The notes beneath the pieces were generated by a model. That model searched no databases. It saw only the letters and a list, made by a program, of their open reading frames with translations, and was not told the DNA's origin. Of a stretch of 64,000 nucleotides of DNA, positions 29,539-41,273 are shown one piece after another. Numbering within the stretch: the first letter of the stretch is position 1; every line of letters starts with the position of its first letter. Origin of the DNA: Blastocatellia bacterium (lineage in GTDB: Bacteria; Acidobacteriota; Blastocatellia; Pyrinomonadales; Pyrinomonadaceae); the NCBI GenBank assembly GCA_003168335.1, contig PMSM01000012.1, positions 89,662-153,661 on the forward strand, given 5' to 3'. A program made the translations under genes and the position numbers.

Positions 29539-30033
29539 CTACGCGTCGTGCTGCGTACGCCCCGCAAGCAAAGCTACGGAATGGCTAAGAACGGGTTTGA
29601 TTACCGCAAAGCTTTCGCGTACCGCTTTCGGCGAGCCGGGAAGATTGACGATCAGCGTGCCCGATCGAATCCCGCAGACACCGCGCGAGATCATGGCCAT
29701 CGGGGTGTGCTTCAGGGTCTCCATTCGCATCGCTTCCGCCAGACCGGGAGCTTCGCGTTCGATCACGCGCAGAGTCGCTTCCGGCGTGTTGTCGCGCGGC
29801 CCGAAGCCGGTGCCGCCAGTTGTCATGATCAGGTTGACACCCGGGCGACCCGCGTACGAGCGCAGTCTATCCGCCAACGGCTCGAGATCGTCATTGACGA
29901 TTTCCTTCGCGACGATCTCCGCGCCGAGTTCGGTTAGTAGTTGGACCAGCGTGGCGCCGGATTCATCTTCACGCTCGCCCACGGAGCAGGCGTCGCTGGA
30001 GGTGATCACCACGGCGTGTATCTGAATCGACAT
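29539..30033 (-). CDS. MoaB/Mog-type molybdopterin-binding protein
   Basis: 164 residues from the ATG at 30033; a longer frame would run into the upstream gene. The MoCF-binding fold shows the signature TTGGTGFGPRDNTPEATLRV and SRGVCGIRSGTLIVNLPGSP. Relatives adenylylate molybdopterin before metal insertion (MogA) or have an uncertain role (MoaB). It follows a CoA-binding protein gene by eight bases, probably one transcript. No other molybdenum cofactor gene is in the window. Confidence 0.88.
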   Translation of the reverse strand: MSIQIHAVVITSSDACSVGEREDESGATLVQLLTELGAEIVAKEIVNDDLEPLADRLRSYAGRPGVNLIMTTGGTGFGPRDNTPEATLRVIEREAPGLAEAMRMETLKHTPMAMISRGVCGIRSGTLIVNLPGSPKAVRESFAVIKPVLSHSVALLAGRTQHDA

Positions 30034-30041
30034 AAGAATTT

Positions 30042-30452
30042 CTAAACACGTCGTCGTGCGTGTTCTTTCAGCCAACAACGATCCATGACGACCATCAATC
30101 CGGCATCCAACGCGCGTTGCGCGGCTTCGTCATCGATCACGCCTTCCTGCAACCACACCGCTTTGGCGCCGACGGCGATTGCTTCATCAACGACTGCGCC
30201 GGCTTCTTCGGATCGGCGGAAGACGTCAACCAGATCGATCTTTTCTGGTACATCGGCGAGTGAGCGGTAAGCCTTTTCACCAAGCACTTCGATCTCGTTG
30301 GGATTAACTGGAATGATTCGATAGCCTGCGCGCTGCATGTAACCCGCCACACCGTAGGAAGGTCGCGTGGGCTTGGAAGATAAGCCGACGATCGCGATCG
30401 TGCGGCACTCTTTGAGGATTCGTTCGATCGTTTCCGGACTGTTGATTTCCAA
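30042..30452 (-). CDS. CoA-binding domain protein (YccU type)
   Basis: 136 residues making up a single Rossmann-like CoA_binding_2 domain: IAIVGLSSKPTRPSYGVAGY, then RIIPVNPNEIEVLGEKAY, VDVFRRSEEAG and AVWLQEGVIDDEA. The fold is that of the succinyl-CoA synthetase alpha N-domain. Stand-alone members bind CoA, but their role is unclear. The gene starts beside a palindromic element and precedes the MoaB/Mog gene. Confidence 0.88.
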   Translation of the reverse strand: MEINSPETIERILKECRTIAIVGLSSKPTRPSYGVAGYMQRAGYRIIPVNPNEIEVLGEKAYRSLADVPEKIDLVDVFRRSEEAGAVVDEAIAVGAKAVWLQEGVIDDEAAQRALDAGLMVVMDRCWLKEHARRRV

Positions 30453-30469
30453 AGTGAATGCTCGTTTGC

Positions 30470-30633
30470 GGCTTGGCCGCCTGATGTGCGGAAAGGCTTC
30501 GCCTTTCCGGCCCGAGGCTTATTGATTCTAGAGGCTATGCCTCCTGGTTCGAGAGCCGGAGGCGCAGCCTCCTCAATCTCAAAGATGAGTTAACGGAAAG
30601 GCAGCGCCTTTCCGCACATCAGGGGGCAAAGCC
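30470..30633 (+). repeat. Composite palindromic element, copy 2, with about 40-base inverted ends
   Basis: The left end (GGCCGCCTGATGTGCGGAAA, then GGCTTCGCC) and right end (GGCGCCTTTCCGCACATCAG) are inverted copies over about 40 bases. Inside lie two more palindromes (AGAGGCTATGCCTC and GGAGGCGCAGCCTCC). The whole 164 bases can fold into a branched cruciform. Copy 1 at 4228-4396 shares the same order of palindromes in the opposite orientation. Confidence 0.78.
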
Positions 30634-30645
30634 CTTTTCATGGCA

Positions 30646-30978
30646 TTACATTCTGCGCAAAGCCATGAGGGAATGTATGACCGCGCCGGTAAGAGAGGCC
30701 AGCGACACAACCAACAAAGTCAGCGCCGCGGTCTTTGGGTGGATGCTCTTCTGCATTGCGAACACCACCAACGCCGTTATGATTACTATCAATCCCGCCA
30801 ACACCATGTTGCGACCGGCGACCCGGTTCGCCGGATACCACAAGTTCGGATTAGACATAGTGCGCGGCGTGCGAAAGCCATAAAATCCGTTCGGCGGCAC
30901 CTTGTCATAAATCATTGGCAAAGAGATCGCGATCAGAAACACTCCACCTATTCCATACAGCAAGAAAACTGATCCCAT
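30646..30978 (-). CDS. SdpI/YhfL-like small membrane protein
   Basis: 110 residues with three predicted membrane helices (about 3-22, 60-77, 84-102). The conserved loop VPPNGFYGFRTPRTMSNPNL and WYPANRVAGR is typical of the SdpI/YhfL family. SdpI gives immunity to the SdpC toxin in Bacillus; most homologues have unknown roles. It follows carB on the same strand by three bases, so it may be read through from carB. Confidence 0.8.
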   Translation of the reverse strand: MGSVFLLYGIGGVFLIAISLPMIYDKVPPNGFYGFRTPRTMSNPNLWYPANRVAGRNMVLAGLIVIITALVVFAMQKSIHPKTAALTLLVVSLASLTGAVIHSLMALRRM

Positions 30979-30981
30979 GTT

Positions 30982-33900
30982 TTAAGCTCCTATCGCAGCT
31001 TTGTTATGCAGGTCCTGCAAAGCATACACCGCGAACTCTTTTTGCGTCGTCCGTGAACTGAGCGCTTCAACCAGAGCCTGGGCGCCGGTCATTGTCGTCA
31101 CACACGGAACGTTGTATTGCAAAGCTGCGCGACGGATCGCCTGCTCATCGTAATGCGAAGCCCGGCCCAGCGGAGTGTTAATTACCAGAGCCACCTCGCC
31201 CTGCTTGATGTGATCGGCAACGTTGGGACGTCCTTCGTTAACTTTGAAGACGGTGGCGACGTCCAAACCGACTTCACGCAGGCGCGCCGCGGTCCCGATA
31301 GTCGCCATCAAGTCAAAACCAAGACGCTTCAGACGCCGCGCGATCAAAGCAGCCTGACCTTTGTCCGCTTCATTCACACTAATGAACGCCGTGCCGCTTC
31401 CCGGCAGATTAATACCTGCCCCAGTCATCGCCTTTGCATACGCTTCGCCAAAAGTCTCACCGATACCCATAACCTCTCCGGTCGAGTGCATTTCCGGACT
31501 GAGAACGGGATCGACGCCGGGGAACTTTCGGAACGGAAAGACAGGCGACTTGATATAGAAACGATCCACGGTTAGCTCGTCCGGCAGACCAAATTCTTTC
31601 AGCTTTCGTCCGGCCATGACCAGCGCGGCAATGCGAGCGATCGGGACGCCGGTGGCCTTGGAAACAAAGGGCACGGTTCGGGATGCTCGTGGATTAACTT
31701 CGAGCACGTAAACGCGATCGTCTTTGATGGCGAACTGAATGTTCATCAGCCCGTTCACGGTCAAAGCGGTCGCGAGCCTGCGCGTGTAATGCCGCATCGT
31801 GTCGAGGTGCTCTGCGGCGATGCGCACCGGAGGCAGCACGCATGATGAATCGCCTGAGTGAATCCCGGCTTCTTCGATGTGCTCCTGGATTCCGGCAATC
31901 ACGCACGCGGTGCCATCGGCCAGGGCATCAACGTCAAATTCTGCCGCCTGCTCGAGAAACTTATCGATCAAGACGGGCCGATCGTGCGAGAAATCCACGG
32001 CGGCGCGCATGTAGTCGTCGAGAGTTTCTTCGTCATAGACGATCGCCATTGCCCGACCGCCCAGGACATAACTCGGACGCACGAGTACCGGATAACCGAT
32101 GCGCACGGCAATCTCTCTCGCTTCTTCAATCGAGATAGCTGTGCCGTTCTCAGGTTGCGGAATTCCCAGTTCGCTCAACAGCGAGCCAAAGCGCCTTCGA
32201 TCTTCAGCCAGGTCGATCGAGTCCGGTGACGTGCCGATGATTGGGACGCCGGCTTCGTGCAGGCGCATGGCCAGATTCAAAGGTGTCTGGCCGCCGAACT
32301 GGACGATGACACCCGTGGGCTTCTCAACGTCGACGATGTTCATCACGTCTTCAAAAGTGAGCGGCTCGAAGTACAAACGATCGGACGTGTCATAGTCGGT
32401 CGAGACGGTTTCCGGATTGCAGTTGACCATGATCGTTTCCCAGCCGGCTTCGTGCAGCGCGAATGACGCATGGCAACAGCAGTAATCGAACTCGATCCCC
32501 TGGCCGATCCGGTTCGGGCCTGAACCGAGAATCATGATCTTCTGCCGATCGGTGGGCTGCGCTTCGTCTTCTTCTTCGTAAGTCGAGTAGAGGTATGGCG
32601 TGTAGGATTCGAATTCAGCGCCGCAAGTGTCTACGCGTTTGTAGACCGGAATCAGGCCGAGAGTCTTACGATGTGCGCGGACTTCGTCTTCGGTGCGATT
32701 GGTCAAGTAAGCGAGCCGGCGATCTGAGAGCGCGGCTTCTTTGAAAGCGCGCAAAAGATCAAGCGGAATTTCTTCCAGGGACTTGCCCTCAATCTGCTCC
32801 TGAATCTCCATCACCTGCTTGAGCTGATCCAGGAACCATCGATCGATGCGCGACAGCCGATAGATTTCATCGATCGACCATCCGTGTTCCAGCGCATAGG
32901 TGATGTACGAGAACCTCTGCGAGTTTGGCCGCGCCAGTTTTCTTTGCAGCTCGTCGTCGGATACGTCTTCCAGGCGCAGGGGCTTGACTGCTTCCAGCGA
33001 ACGCAGGCCTTTGAAGAGTGATTCCTTGAACGTGCGGCCGATGGCCATCACTTCGCCGACGGATTTCATCTGCGTGCCGAGCACGTCTTCGGCGTCGCGA
33101 AACTTTTCAAAATTCCATTTCGGAATCTTGGTGACCACATAGTCGATAGTCGGCTCGAAAGAAGCCGGGGTCTTTTTCGTGATGTCGTTGGGAATTTCGT
33201 CGAGCGTGTAGCCGACAGCGAGCTTGGCGGCAATCTTGGCGATCGGAAATCCCGTGGCTTTTGATGCCAATGCGGACGACCGGGAAACGCGTGGGTTCAT
33301 CTCAATGATGCGGATTTCGCCATCGTCGGGATTTACCGCAAACTGAATATTCGAGCCGCCGGTCTCAACACCGACTTTGCGAATAATGGTAATCGCCATG
33401 TCGCGCATCTGCTGGTATTCACGATCGGTGAGGGTCTGGGCCGGAGCAACGGTGATCGAGTCGCCAGTGTGCACGCCCATTGGATCAAAGTTCTCAATCG
33501 AGCAGATGATCACGACGTTGTCGGCGAGGTCACGCATTACCTCCAGCTCGAACTCTTTCCAGCCCAGGATCGATTCTTCGATCAGCACTTCATGGATCGG
33601 CGATGCAGCCAGGCCGTTGCGCACGATCTCTTCGAACTCTTCCGGATTAAACGCGGTGCCGGCTCCCGTGCCGCCCAGAGTGAACGACGGGCGAATGATC
33701 GCGGGATAGCCCGTCTCTTCCACGATCACTTCAGCGTCCGCCCATGACTTCGCGAAACCGCCGCGGGGCATCGGCAACCCAACTTCATCCATTGCCTTTT
33801 TGAACAGCAGGCGATCTTCAGCAATCTTGATCGCTTCGCGCTTGGCGCCGATCATCTCGACGCCGCATTCTTCCAGTATTCCTGAATCCGCCAGGTCGAT

Positions 33901-34197
33901 GGCGAGATTGAGCGCCGTCTGTCCGCCCACCGTTGGCAGCAGCGCGTCAGGCCGCTCGCGTCTGATGATGGCTGAGACTGATTCAACGGTGAGCGGTTCG
34001 ATGTAAGTCCGATCGGCCATTTCCGGATCGGTCATGATGGTCGCCGGATTCGAATTGACCAGGACGACTTCGTAACCTTCCTGCCGCAGCGCTTTGCACG
34101 CCTGCGTGCCTGAGTAGTCAAACTCGCAGGCCTGTCCGATCACGATGGGACCGGAACCGATGATTAGAATCTTGTGAATGTCCGTGCGCTTGGGCAT
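30982..34197 (-). CDS. carB: Carbamoyl phosphate synthase large subunit
   Basis: Makes carbamoyl phosphate from bicarbonate, ammonia and two ATP for pyrimidine and arginine synthesis. 1071 residues, standard length. Two homologous synthetase halves, each a pre-ATP-grasp plus ATP-grasp domain, begin near residues 1 ([20 protein letters not shown]) and about 555 ([20 protein letters not shown]). A C-terminal MGS-like allosteric domain starts near 935. The small subunit carA is not in the window. ATG at 34197. A divergent TPR gene starts 89 bases away. Confidence 0.98.
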   Translation of the reverse strand: MPKRTDIHKILIIGSGPIVIGQACEFDYSGTQACKALRQEGYEVVLVNSNPATIMTDPEMADRTYIEPLTVESVSAIIRRERPDALLPTVGGQTALNLAIDLADSGILEECGVEMIGAKREAIKIAEDRLLFKKAMDEVGLPMPRGGFAKSWADAEVIVEETGYPAIIRPSFTLGGTGAGTAFNPEEFEEIVRNGLAASPIHEVLIEESILGWKEFELEVMRDLADNVVIICSIENFDPMGVHTGDSITVAPAQTLTDREYQQMRDMAITIIRKVGVETGGSNIQFAVNPDDGEIRIIEMNPRVSRSSALASKATGFPIAKIAAKLAVGYTLDEIPNDITKKTPASFEPTIDYVVTKIPKWNFEKFRDAEDVLGTQMKSVGEVMAIGRTFKESLFKGLRSLEAVKPLRLEDVSDDELQRKLARPNSQRFSYITYALEHGWSIDEIYRLSRIDRWFLDQLKQVMEIQEQIEGKSLEEIPLDLLRAFKEAALSDRRLAYLTNRTEDEVRAHRKTLGLIPVYKRVDTCGAEFESYTPYLYSTYEEEDEAQPTDRQKIMILGSGPNRIGQGIEFDYCCCHASFALHEAGWETIMVNCNPETVSTDYDTSDRLYFEPLTFEDVMNIVDVEKPTGVIVQFGGQTPLNLAMRLHEAGVPIIGTSPDSIDLAEDRRRFGSLLSELGIPQPENGTAISIEEAREIAVRIGYPVLVRPSYVLGGRAMAIVYDEETLDDYMRAAVDFSHDRPVLIDKFLEQAAEFDVDALADGTACVIAGIQEHIEEAGIHSGDSSCVLPPVRIAAEHLDTMRHYTRRLATALTVNGLMNIQFAIKDDRVYVLEVNPRASRTVPFVSKATGVPIARIAALVMAGRKLKEFGLPDELTVDRFYIKSPVFPFRKFPGVDPVLSPEMHSTGEVMGIGETFGEAYAKAMTGAGINLPGSGTAFISVNEADKGQAALIARRLKRLGFDLMATIGTAARLREVGLDVATVFKVNEGRPNVADHIKQGEVALVINTPLGRASHYDEQAIRRAALQYNVPCVTTMTGAQALVEALSSRTTQKEFAVYALQDLHNKAAIGA

Positions 34198-34225
34198 CTG
34201 ATAACCAACATCATTCTGATTGGAC

Positions 34226-34254
34226 TTGCATAAAGTCGAGACATTTTACATAAC
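34226..34254 (+). promoter_or_regulatory. Possible promoter of the TPR protein gene
   Basis: TTGCAT and CATAAC are separated by 17 bases in the 89-base divergent gap between carB and the TPR gene. The -10 match is weak. Confidence 0.35.
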
Positions 34255-34286
34255 TATCAGGTTTAGACGAATTGAGCCGCAGACCC

Positions 34287-35237
34287 ATGTCAAAAATCAA
34301 GGCCGCCTATCTTATAGTCTTTCTTCTTGGCCTCAGCTTCCAAGCTGCGCTCGCGCAAAGTCCTGCCACGGCAGAAGACTACAACAATCGGGGTCTTGAA
34401 CGGCAAAACAAGGGCGATATTGACGGCGCGATTGAAGATTACACCAAAGCAGTCGGGCTCAAAGCAAAGCCGGGTACGATTGCGACCGCCTATAACAACC
34501 GCGCCAATGCCCGAATGAGTAAGAATGATTTCGAAGGCGCGATTGCCGATTACACAAAAGCCATTCAAGTCCAGCCTAACGATTTCGAGAACTACTACAA
34601 TCGGGGTGTTGCCCGGTCGGCAAAGGGCGACAATGACGGCGCGATTGAAGATTTTTCGCGCGCGATAGTAATGTCGCCGCAGTTTCCGCTTGCTTACAAC
34701 AATCGCGGCAATGCCCGCAAGGCAAAGGGCGATGCCGATGGCGCCATCGCGGACTATAGCAAAGCGCTGGAGCAGCAGCCGCGTTACGCGGAAGCCTATT
34801 ACAATCGCGGGGTGGCGTTTCAGAGCAAAGCAGATTTCGACGGCGCCATTAGAGATTACTCGGCGGCTCTGGTACTGGCGCCACGCTTTACAGACGCATA
34901 CGTCAACCGGGGCCAGGCAAAACAGAGCAAGCACGATCTCGACGGAGCCATCGCGGATTACAACGCCGCGCTGGAACTCAAGACCGACGAAGCCGGGATC
35001 TACTTTGCGCGCGCTACGGCCCGGCACGAAAAAAGAGATTTGAATGGCGCTCTGAGAGATTATTCAAAAACAATTGAACTCGATCCTGCCGCTGCAGAGG
35101 CCTACGCCAACCGCGCAGTGATCGAGAGCTTGCAGGGAAAGAGATCTCTGGCCGATCAGGACTTTGAAAAGGCGTTTAAGTTGGCTCCGAGTCTGAAGGC
35201 GCGGTTCAAGGAGTTCATTGAAGGACGAAGGCCGTGA
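34287..35237 (+). CDS. Exported tetratricopeptide-repeat protein
   Basis: About 316 residues from ATG 34287. A signal peptide (AAYLIVFLLGLSFQAALA) precedes about eight nearly contiguous TPR units of 34 residues with a regular pattern (YNNRGNARKAKGDADGAIAD; AYYNRGVAFQSKADFDGAIR). The repeats cover nearly the whole mature protein, so it is probably a periplasmic protein-protein interaction scaffold. A downstream promoter and thioredoxin-like gene follow on the same strand. Specific partner unknown. Confidence 0.85.
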   Translation: MSKIKAAYLIVFLLGLSFQAALAQSPATAEDYNNRGLERQNKGDIDGAIEDYTKAVGLKAKPGTIATAYNNRANARMSKNDFEGAIADYTKAIQVQPNDFENYYNRGVARSAKGDNDGAIEDFSRAIVMSPQFPLAYNNRGNARKAKGDADGAIADYSKALEQQPRYAEAYYNRGVAFQSKADFDGAIRDYSAALVLAPRFTDAYVNRGQAKQSKHDLDGAIADYNAALELKTDEAGIYFARATARHEKRDLNGALRDYSKTIELDPAAAEAYANRAVIESLQGKRSLADQDFEKAFKLAPSLKARFKEFIEGRRP

Positions 35238-35239
35238 GT

Positions 35240-35269
35240 TCTGACGACCCGAAGGCGGAGTATATAATG
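35240..35269 (+). promoter_or_regulatory. Promoter before the thioredoxin-like gene
   Basis: TTCTGA and a consensus TATAAT (35264-35269) are separated by 18 bases, directly after the TPR gene stop. They predict a leader of about 15 bases before the ATG at 35293. Confidence 0.5.
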
Positions 35270-35292
35270 CCGATCGGCTTGCAAGAATCGAG

Positions 35293-35823
35293 ATGAAACC
35301 CAACACCCGACGAACATCGCTCTCAGTCACATTCCTCGCTGCTCTCTTGTTGACTTCCTCGTCATTCAGCCAAAAGCCTTCCGCGCGAAATGACAATGAA
35401 GTGCTTGAACCTGTTTCGGTCAAGAAGGACCTGTACCCCGCCGATGTCGACGCGAAAAGAGAGATCGACGAAGCGTTAAAGACGGCGGCTCTTGAAGCGA
35501 AACGAGTTCTACTCGTCTTCGGAGCGAACTGGTGTTATGACTGCCACGTGCTCGATCGCGCATTGCACGAAGGATCAGCGGGGCATGTCATGAAGGAAAG
35601 CTTTCTGCTCGTGCACGTCGATATCGGCGAAGGGGATCAGAACCTCGATCTGTTAAGGAAGTACAAAGTCCCTCTGGAAAAGGGCGTGCCCGCGGTAGCC
35701 ATCCTCGGCAGTGATGGGAGGCTGCTCTACAGCAGCGGTGACGGCGAGTTCGAAGCCGCGCGGAAGATGCTGAAGAAGGATCTGGCGGCGTTCCTCTTGC
35801 GCTGGAAAAAGCCGGGGCGGTAG
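35293..35823 (+). CDS. Exported thioredoxin-fold protein
   Basis: 176 residues. A signal peptide (LSVTFLAALLLTSSSFS) is followed by a thioredoxin fold of the Thioredoxin_7 type. The redox motif is ANWCYDCHVLD (CxxC), and the cis-Pro loop is KGVPAVAILGSDG. It probably acts as a periplasmic disulphide reductase or isomerase. The CYDC active site and the following insertion resemble DsbD C-terminal and TlpA-like domains. It lies between the TPR gene and a repeat. Confidence 0.85.
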   Translation: MKPNTRRTSLSVTFLAALLLTSSSFSQKPSARNDNEVLEPVSVKKDLYPADVDAKREIDEALKTAALEAKRVLLVFGANWCYDCHVLDRALHEGSAGHVMKESFLLVHVDIGEGDQNLDLLRKYKVPLEKGVPAVAILGSDGRLLYSSGDGEFEAARKMLKKDLAAFLLRWKKPGR

Positions 35824-35890
35824 CCCGACCGTAAGGGAGGACGTTGTCTGTATTCTTATTGGAGCGCCCTCCCTTACAGTCTGGCTACTG
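35820..35890. repeat. Inverted repeat, GTAGCCCGACCGTAAG type
   Basis: GTAGCCCGACCGTAAGGGAG is inverted at 35866-35890 (CCCTCCCTTACAGTCTGGCT), giving a long imperfect hairpin after the thioredoxin-like gene. The motif GTAGCCCGACCGTAAG recurs at 44967-44982. Confidence 0.6.
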
Positions 35891-35993
35891 GCCCATTTGG
35901 TTCACGGGCAACTGCTCTCTTGAGTAACCCCGCGCTTTTTGATAGCTTGCTCGGCGTTCCCCAGGTGTCTCTCAAAACAAGCAAGGGAGTCGA

Positions 35994-37376
35994 ATGATGA
36001 AGAGCAGATTACTTTTATTCATGGCTATTATTATTGGCGTCCTGGCGGTCACGGCCATCTCGTTTGCCCAACGTACCCGCGACACTGCTGACCAACCAAT
36101 CAAAGGTGACTTCAAAATCACCATCAGAAATACGATGGCCGGGCAGTCCAGTCAGAGCACGACCATGATCAGAGGCCTGCGTGAGCGCGCTGAGACCAAC
36201 ATGGCCATGGGCGGAATGAACATGGGCAGCGTGAACATCACTCAGTGCGACTTGCGACGAACGATCCAGGTCAACGACCGCTCGAGAAAGTACCTGATTA
36301 CGCCGATGGACTCTGATTCAGGCGAGACGGATAGCAGTGGCGGCGGCAGCGCGCCCGCGAGCGGCGGCCCAACCACGCGAGGCGGCGTGGTGACGATGAC
36401 CATTAACACGACGGACACCGGCGAGCGGAAAGAAATGTTTGGTTTCACCGCGCGGCATTTGAAAAGGACGATGATGTCGCAGACTTCGCCAGACGCGTGT
36501 TCCCAGAATCAAATGAAGATGGAACAAGACGGCTGGTACATTAACCTTGAGTACGGTTTGAACTGCGGCGGATCGGAAAGACCTCCGCAGACGGGCCGCC
36601 CGACAACTCCCGGCGGATGTCGCGATCGCTATCAGTACAAGCGCACCGGCCCGACCAAGCTCGGCTATCCGTTGATCGAAACGACTACGATGTACGGTGC
36701 GGATGGCAGTGCCATGTTCACCAGGACGACGGAGGTGATCGAGTTGTCGCGGCAGCCGCTTGACGCGGCCTTGTTCGACGTGCCCGCGGGTTACACAGAG
36801 GCGAAGACGCAACAGGAAATGTCGAGCACGCCATCGATGGCTGATGTAATGACGATGTCCCGGCAACAAGAGTCAAACCCGGGAAGTGGACAGTCCTCGA
36901 TCGTCGGCGCGCCGGCGAACGCCAACGCTGCCGCACGAGTTCGCGTCGGCGTGGTCGAGTTCAATAACAAAACCAAGTCTTCAGTTTCCACCGATTCGCT
37001 GCGAGAGCAACTGATCGCCATGCTCAATGGCGACGGCATTGACGCCATCGCGCTGAACGCAAGTTCGCCGAGCGAAGCTGCGATCGAAGCGAAGGCCAAG
37101 CAGTGCGCGTACATTCTCTACACCGACGTATCAACTCTCAAAGCTGCTTCTTCGGGGAAGAAAATTGGCGGCATGCTGGGCCGCGCCACGGGTGTAAGTT
37201 CGGGCGATCCGGGTAAATCGGAAGCGCGCCTGGACTTTCGTTTGATTCCGGCGGGAAGTTCATCGCCCACCGTCCAGTCGTCTGCTTCGGGTAAGGATGA
37301 CAGCGAACAGGCGAGCGTCAGTGCTGCGCTTGAAAGTGAAGCGAAAGCCGTAGCATCTGCGGTGGGGAAGACATAA
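35994..37376 (+). CDS. Exported DUF4412-like protein with a second alpha/beta domain
   Basis: 460 residues. A signal peptide (LFMAIIIGVLAVTAISFA) is followed by a Met-rich beta domain (about 30-265) resembling DUF4412-type proteins (GDFKITIRNTMAGQSSQSTT; LDAALFDVPAGYTEAKT). The C-terminal half holds an alpha/beta region (VRVGVVEFNNKTKSSVSTDS, about 313-332) that looks like the nucleotide-less CsgG/TolB-N-like fold. A GGGS-rich loop occurs near residue 115. The ATG follows AAGGGAG. No enzyme motif. Confidence 0.65.
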   Translation: MMKSRLLLFMAIIIGVLAVTAISFAQRTRDTADQPIKGDFKITIRNTMAGQSSQSTTMIRGLRERAETNMAMGGMNMGSVNITQCDLRRTIQVNDRSRKYLITPMDSDSGETDSSGGGSAPASGGPTTRGGVVTMTINTTDTGERKEMFGFTARHLKRTMMSQTSPDACSQNQMKMEQDGWYINLEYGLNCGGSERPPQTGRPTTPGGCRDRYQYKRTGPTKLGYPLIETTTMYGADGSAMFTRTTEVIELSRQPLDAALFDVPAGYTEAKTQQEMSSTPSMADVMTMSRQQESNPGSGQSSIVGAPANANAAARVRVGVVEFNNKTKSSVSTDSLREQLIAMLNGDGIDAIALNASSPSEAAIEAKAKQCAYILYTDVSTLKAASSGKKIGGMLGRATGVSSGDPGKSEARLDFRLIPAGSSSPTVQSSASGKDDSEQASVSAALESEAKAVASAVGKT

Positions 37377-37447
37377 GTCCCGGAGTTCGGGCCACAATCT
37401 GGTGTTGGGTCAGTTTGAATTCCGGGCTCATAGATCAGGTCGTTATT

Positions 37448-37477
37448 GGGAGCGCGGGCGTCCTCGCCCGCGTTCCC
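37448..37477. repeat. GC-rich palindrome before the histidine kinase gene
   Basis: GGGAGCGCGGGCG and CGCCCGCGTTCCC form a 13-base stem with one mismatch and a four-base loop. A related palindrome (GCGGACG/CGTCCGC followed by GCTCCC) occurs at 51083-51106 before another gene. Confidence 0.5.
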
Positions 37478-37533
37478 AGTGCTGAGTTGGGCCAGTCTCT
37501 CAGTTGGCATTGCGACAGCGGGAAAGTGATCAA

Positions 37534-38349
37534 ATGCAATCAGTGACACAGGCCGAATCCAGGGATTCCACGTTGCGAGACGCCGATCGCGATGGCCCGG
37601 ACGCTCAGGTTGGCGGGCCGCAAGAGCAACCCGCCGCACTGGAGCAGGAAATTCGAAAGCTTCAACTGATGGCCGAGTACCGCGCAGCTTTTCTCGCGCG
37701 ACTTGCGCACGAATTGCGCACGCCCCTTACGTCGATTCTCGGCTTTTCCGAAATTCTGCTTGGCCAGGAAGAGTTGAGCGAGGCGCAGCGTGGTTTCTGC
37801 GAGAGAATTCAAAACTCTGCGCGGCAGTTGCAAGGCAGTCTGAATCAACTGTCGGATCTGTCGCGACTGGAAGCGGGCCAGTCAGAACTGCATAGGGAAG
37901 AATTTTCGCTGGCTCACCTGTTGCGGGAGTCTTGCGAAGGACTCGCGCGACTGGCGCAAAAGCAAAATGCCGAACTTCGATGGCAGACTGCCGAAGATTT
38001 ACCCATGATTGTTTCTGACCGCTTAAAGCTGGGACAGGTGCTTTACAATTTCCTGGCCTATGCGATTACTCGTAGTCCGGGCGCGCAGGTGGTAGTGACC
38101 GCGGAAAAAGATGGGCACGGATTTTTGCTGAAGATCGAAGACGAAGGGGAAGCGCCCGCTGATTCCACAGCATTCGTTGAGTTTGATTCTTCAAATCGAC
38201 GAGCCGGCAGCAGCGAACTTGGGCTGGCTATCGCGAGACAGAATATCGACCTGCTCGGCGCTACGCTCAGCTTTCAAATTCGTCAACCCCGAGGCCTGCA
38301 GGTCTCGATCCATCTTCCTCCTGTTCCTGCGGATGCGACCCGCCCCTAA
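37534..38349 (+). CDS. Soluble orphan histidine kinase, HisKA-HATPase
   Basis: About 271 residues from ATG 37534. There is no membrane helix or sensor domain beyond a 45-residue N-terminal helix. The HisKA dimerisation helix carries the phospho-acceptor His in RLAHELRTPLTSILGFSEIL. The ATPase domain is divergent: the N box reads QVLYNFLAYAI, the G1 box IEDEGEA instead of DxGxGI, and the G2 box ELGLAIARQN. It may be a weakly active or regulatory kinase. No response regulator is adjacent. Stop codon at 38347-38349, just before the GNAT gene. Confidence 0.8.
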   Translation: MQSVTQAESRDSTLRDADRDGPDAQVGGPQEQPAALEQEIRKLQLMAEYRAAFLARLAHELRTPLTSILGFSEILLGQEELSEAQRGFCERIQNSARQLQGSLNQLSDLSRLEAGQSELHREEFSLAHLLRESCEGLARLAQKQNAELRWQTAEDLPMIVSDRLKLGQVLYNFLAYAITRSPGAQVVVTAEKDGHGFLLKIEDEGEAPADSTAFVEFDSSNRRAGSSELGLAIARQNIDLLGATLSFQIRQPRGLQVSIHLPPVPADATRP

Positions 38350-38359
38350 CCGAAACACG

Positions 38360-39142
38360 ATGCCTGACACAGCGCCCATCCAGACGCATCCAGCGGACGT
38401 CGAGATCCGCGAAGTATCGTCGATAGATGAATACGATGCGTGCATCAAGTTGCAGCGCGATGTATTTGGGCTGCCCGATCTGGAAATCTCCCCGCGCCGG
38501 CACCTGATCGTTTCGCGCGAGGCGGGCGGGTGGACGCTGGCCGCCTTCAGCGAGAGAAAGCTCGTGGGCTTTGTGCATCACCTGGCGGCCGTGCGCGGTG
38601 GTGAAATCTTCGGATACTCGCACATGATGGCAGTCGCGGCGGACTATCAGAATCGCGGCGTGGGGGCGCAGTTGAAGTGGGCGCAGCGCGCGCGCGCGTT
38701 GTCCGAAGGACGGGACTTTATCAAGTGGACATTTGAACCGATGCGCGCGCGAAACGCGCATTTCAATCTGAATCGATTGGGCGTCGTGATCAGGGATTAT
38801 GCGGTGAACTTTTATGGCACCGATTACGTGACGAATCCGATTGAGAAAGCCGCCGGAGTCAGCGGGATGGACAGCGACCGTTTGTTCGCGAGCTGGGAAT
38901 TGCGTTCGCCGCGAGTCGAGGCGTTTGTCTCTGGTCAGGAGTGCCCGCTGGGAAAACCTGATGAGGTGATCGAGATTCCGGGTGACTATTCAGCGCTTTT
39001 GAGAACCAACCCTGATGCCGCCAGAGCCGAACAATTGCGGGTGCGGGAAGAGTTCTTATCGTTCCTCGGCGCGGGTCTGGTCTGCCGGGCCTTTAATCGC
39101 CATCCCGAACGACCATCGTATTTCTTTTATCGAGACGAGTAG
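38360..39142 (+). CDS. GNAT-superfamily acetyltransferase (COG3375 type)
   Basis: About 260 residues from ATG 38360; an in-frame ATG at 38333 would overlap the kinase gene. The acetyl-CoA loop is seen in MAVAADYQNRGVGAQLKWAQ, preceded by the GNAT beta4 strand (GEIFGYSHMMAV). The long C-terminal half (KWTFEPMRARNAHFNLNRLG; YAVNFYG) is characteristic of the COG3375 family. The acceptor is unknown. It is eleven bases after the kinase gene, probably one transcript. Confidence 0.85.
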   Translation: MPDTAPIQTHPADVEIREVSSIDEYDACIKLQRDVFGLPDLEISPRRHLIVSREAGGWTLAAFSERKLVGFVHHLAAVRGGEIFGYSHMMAVAADYQNRGVGAQLKWAQRARALSEGRDFIKWTFEPMRARNAHFNLNRLGVVIRDYAVNFYGTDYVTNPIEKAAGVSGMDSDRLFASWELRSPRVEAFVSGQECPLGKPDEVIEIPGDYSALLRTNPDAARAEQLRVREEFLSFLGAGLVCRAFNRHPERPSYFFYRDE

Positions 39143-39144
39143 TG

Positions 39145-39200
39145 GCACAGACTTCAGTCTGTGATTGTCAGTACCACCCGCGTTAGCGGGTGGGTCAAAG
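39145..39200. repeat. Two hairpins; second is the CCACCCGCGTTAGCGGGTGGG repeat
   Basis: A perfect hairpin CACAGACT-TC-AGTCTGTG (39145-39162) is followed by a palindrome spanning 39167-39200 (ACCACCCGCG/CGGGTGGGT). A copy with one mismatch in 34 bases lies inside the ABC-F gene at 60066-60099. It ends 33 bases before the ligA start. Confidence 0.8.
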
Positions 39201-39218
39201 ACCCAACGCTCGTTTTGA

Positions 39219-41258
<2,040 letters not shown>

Positions 41259-41273
41259 CGGGCGGAGAACAAA

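Noticed and set aside
38177..38359. Upstream extension of the GNAT gene
   Set aside because: It would overlap the histidine kinase out of frame; family similarity begins after the ATG at 38360.
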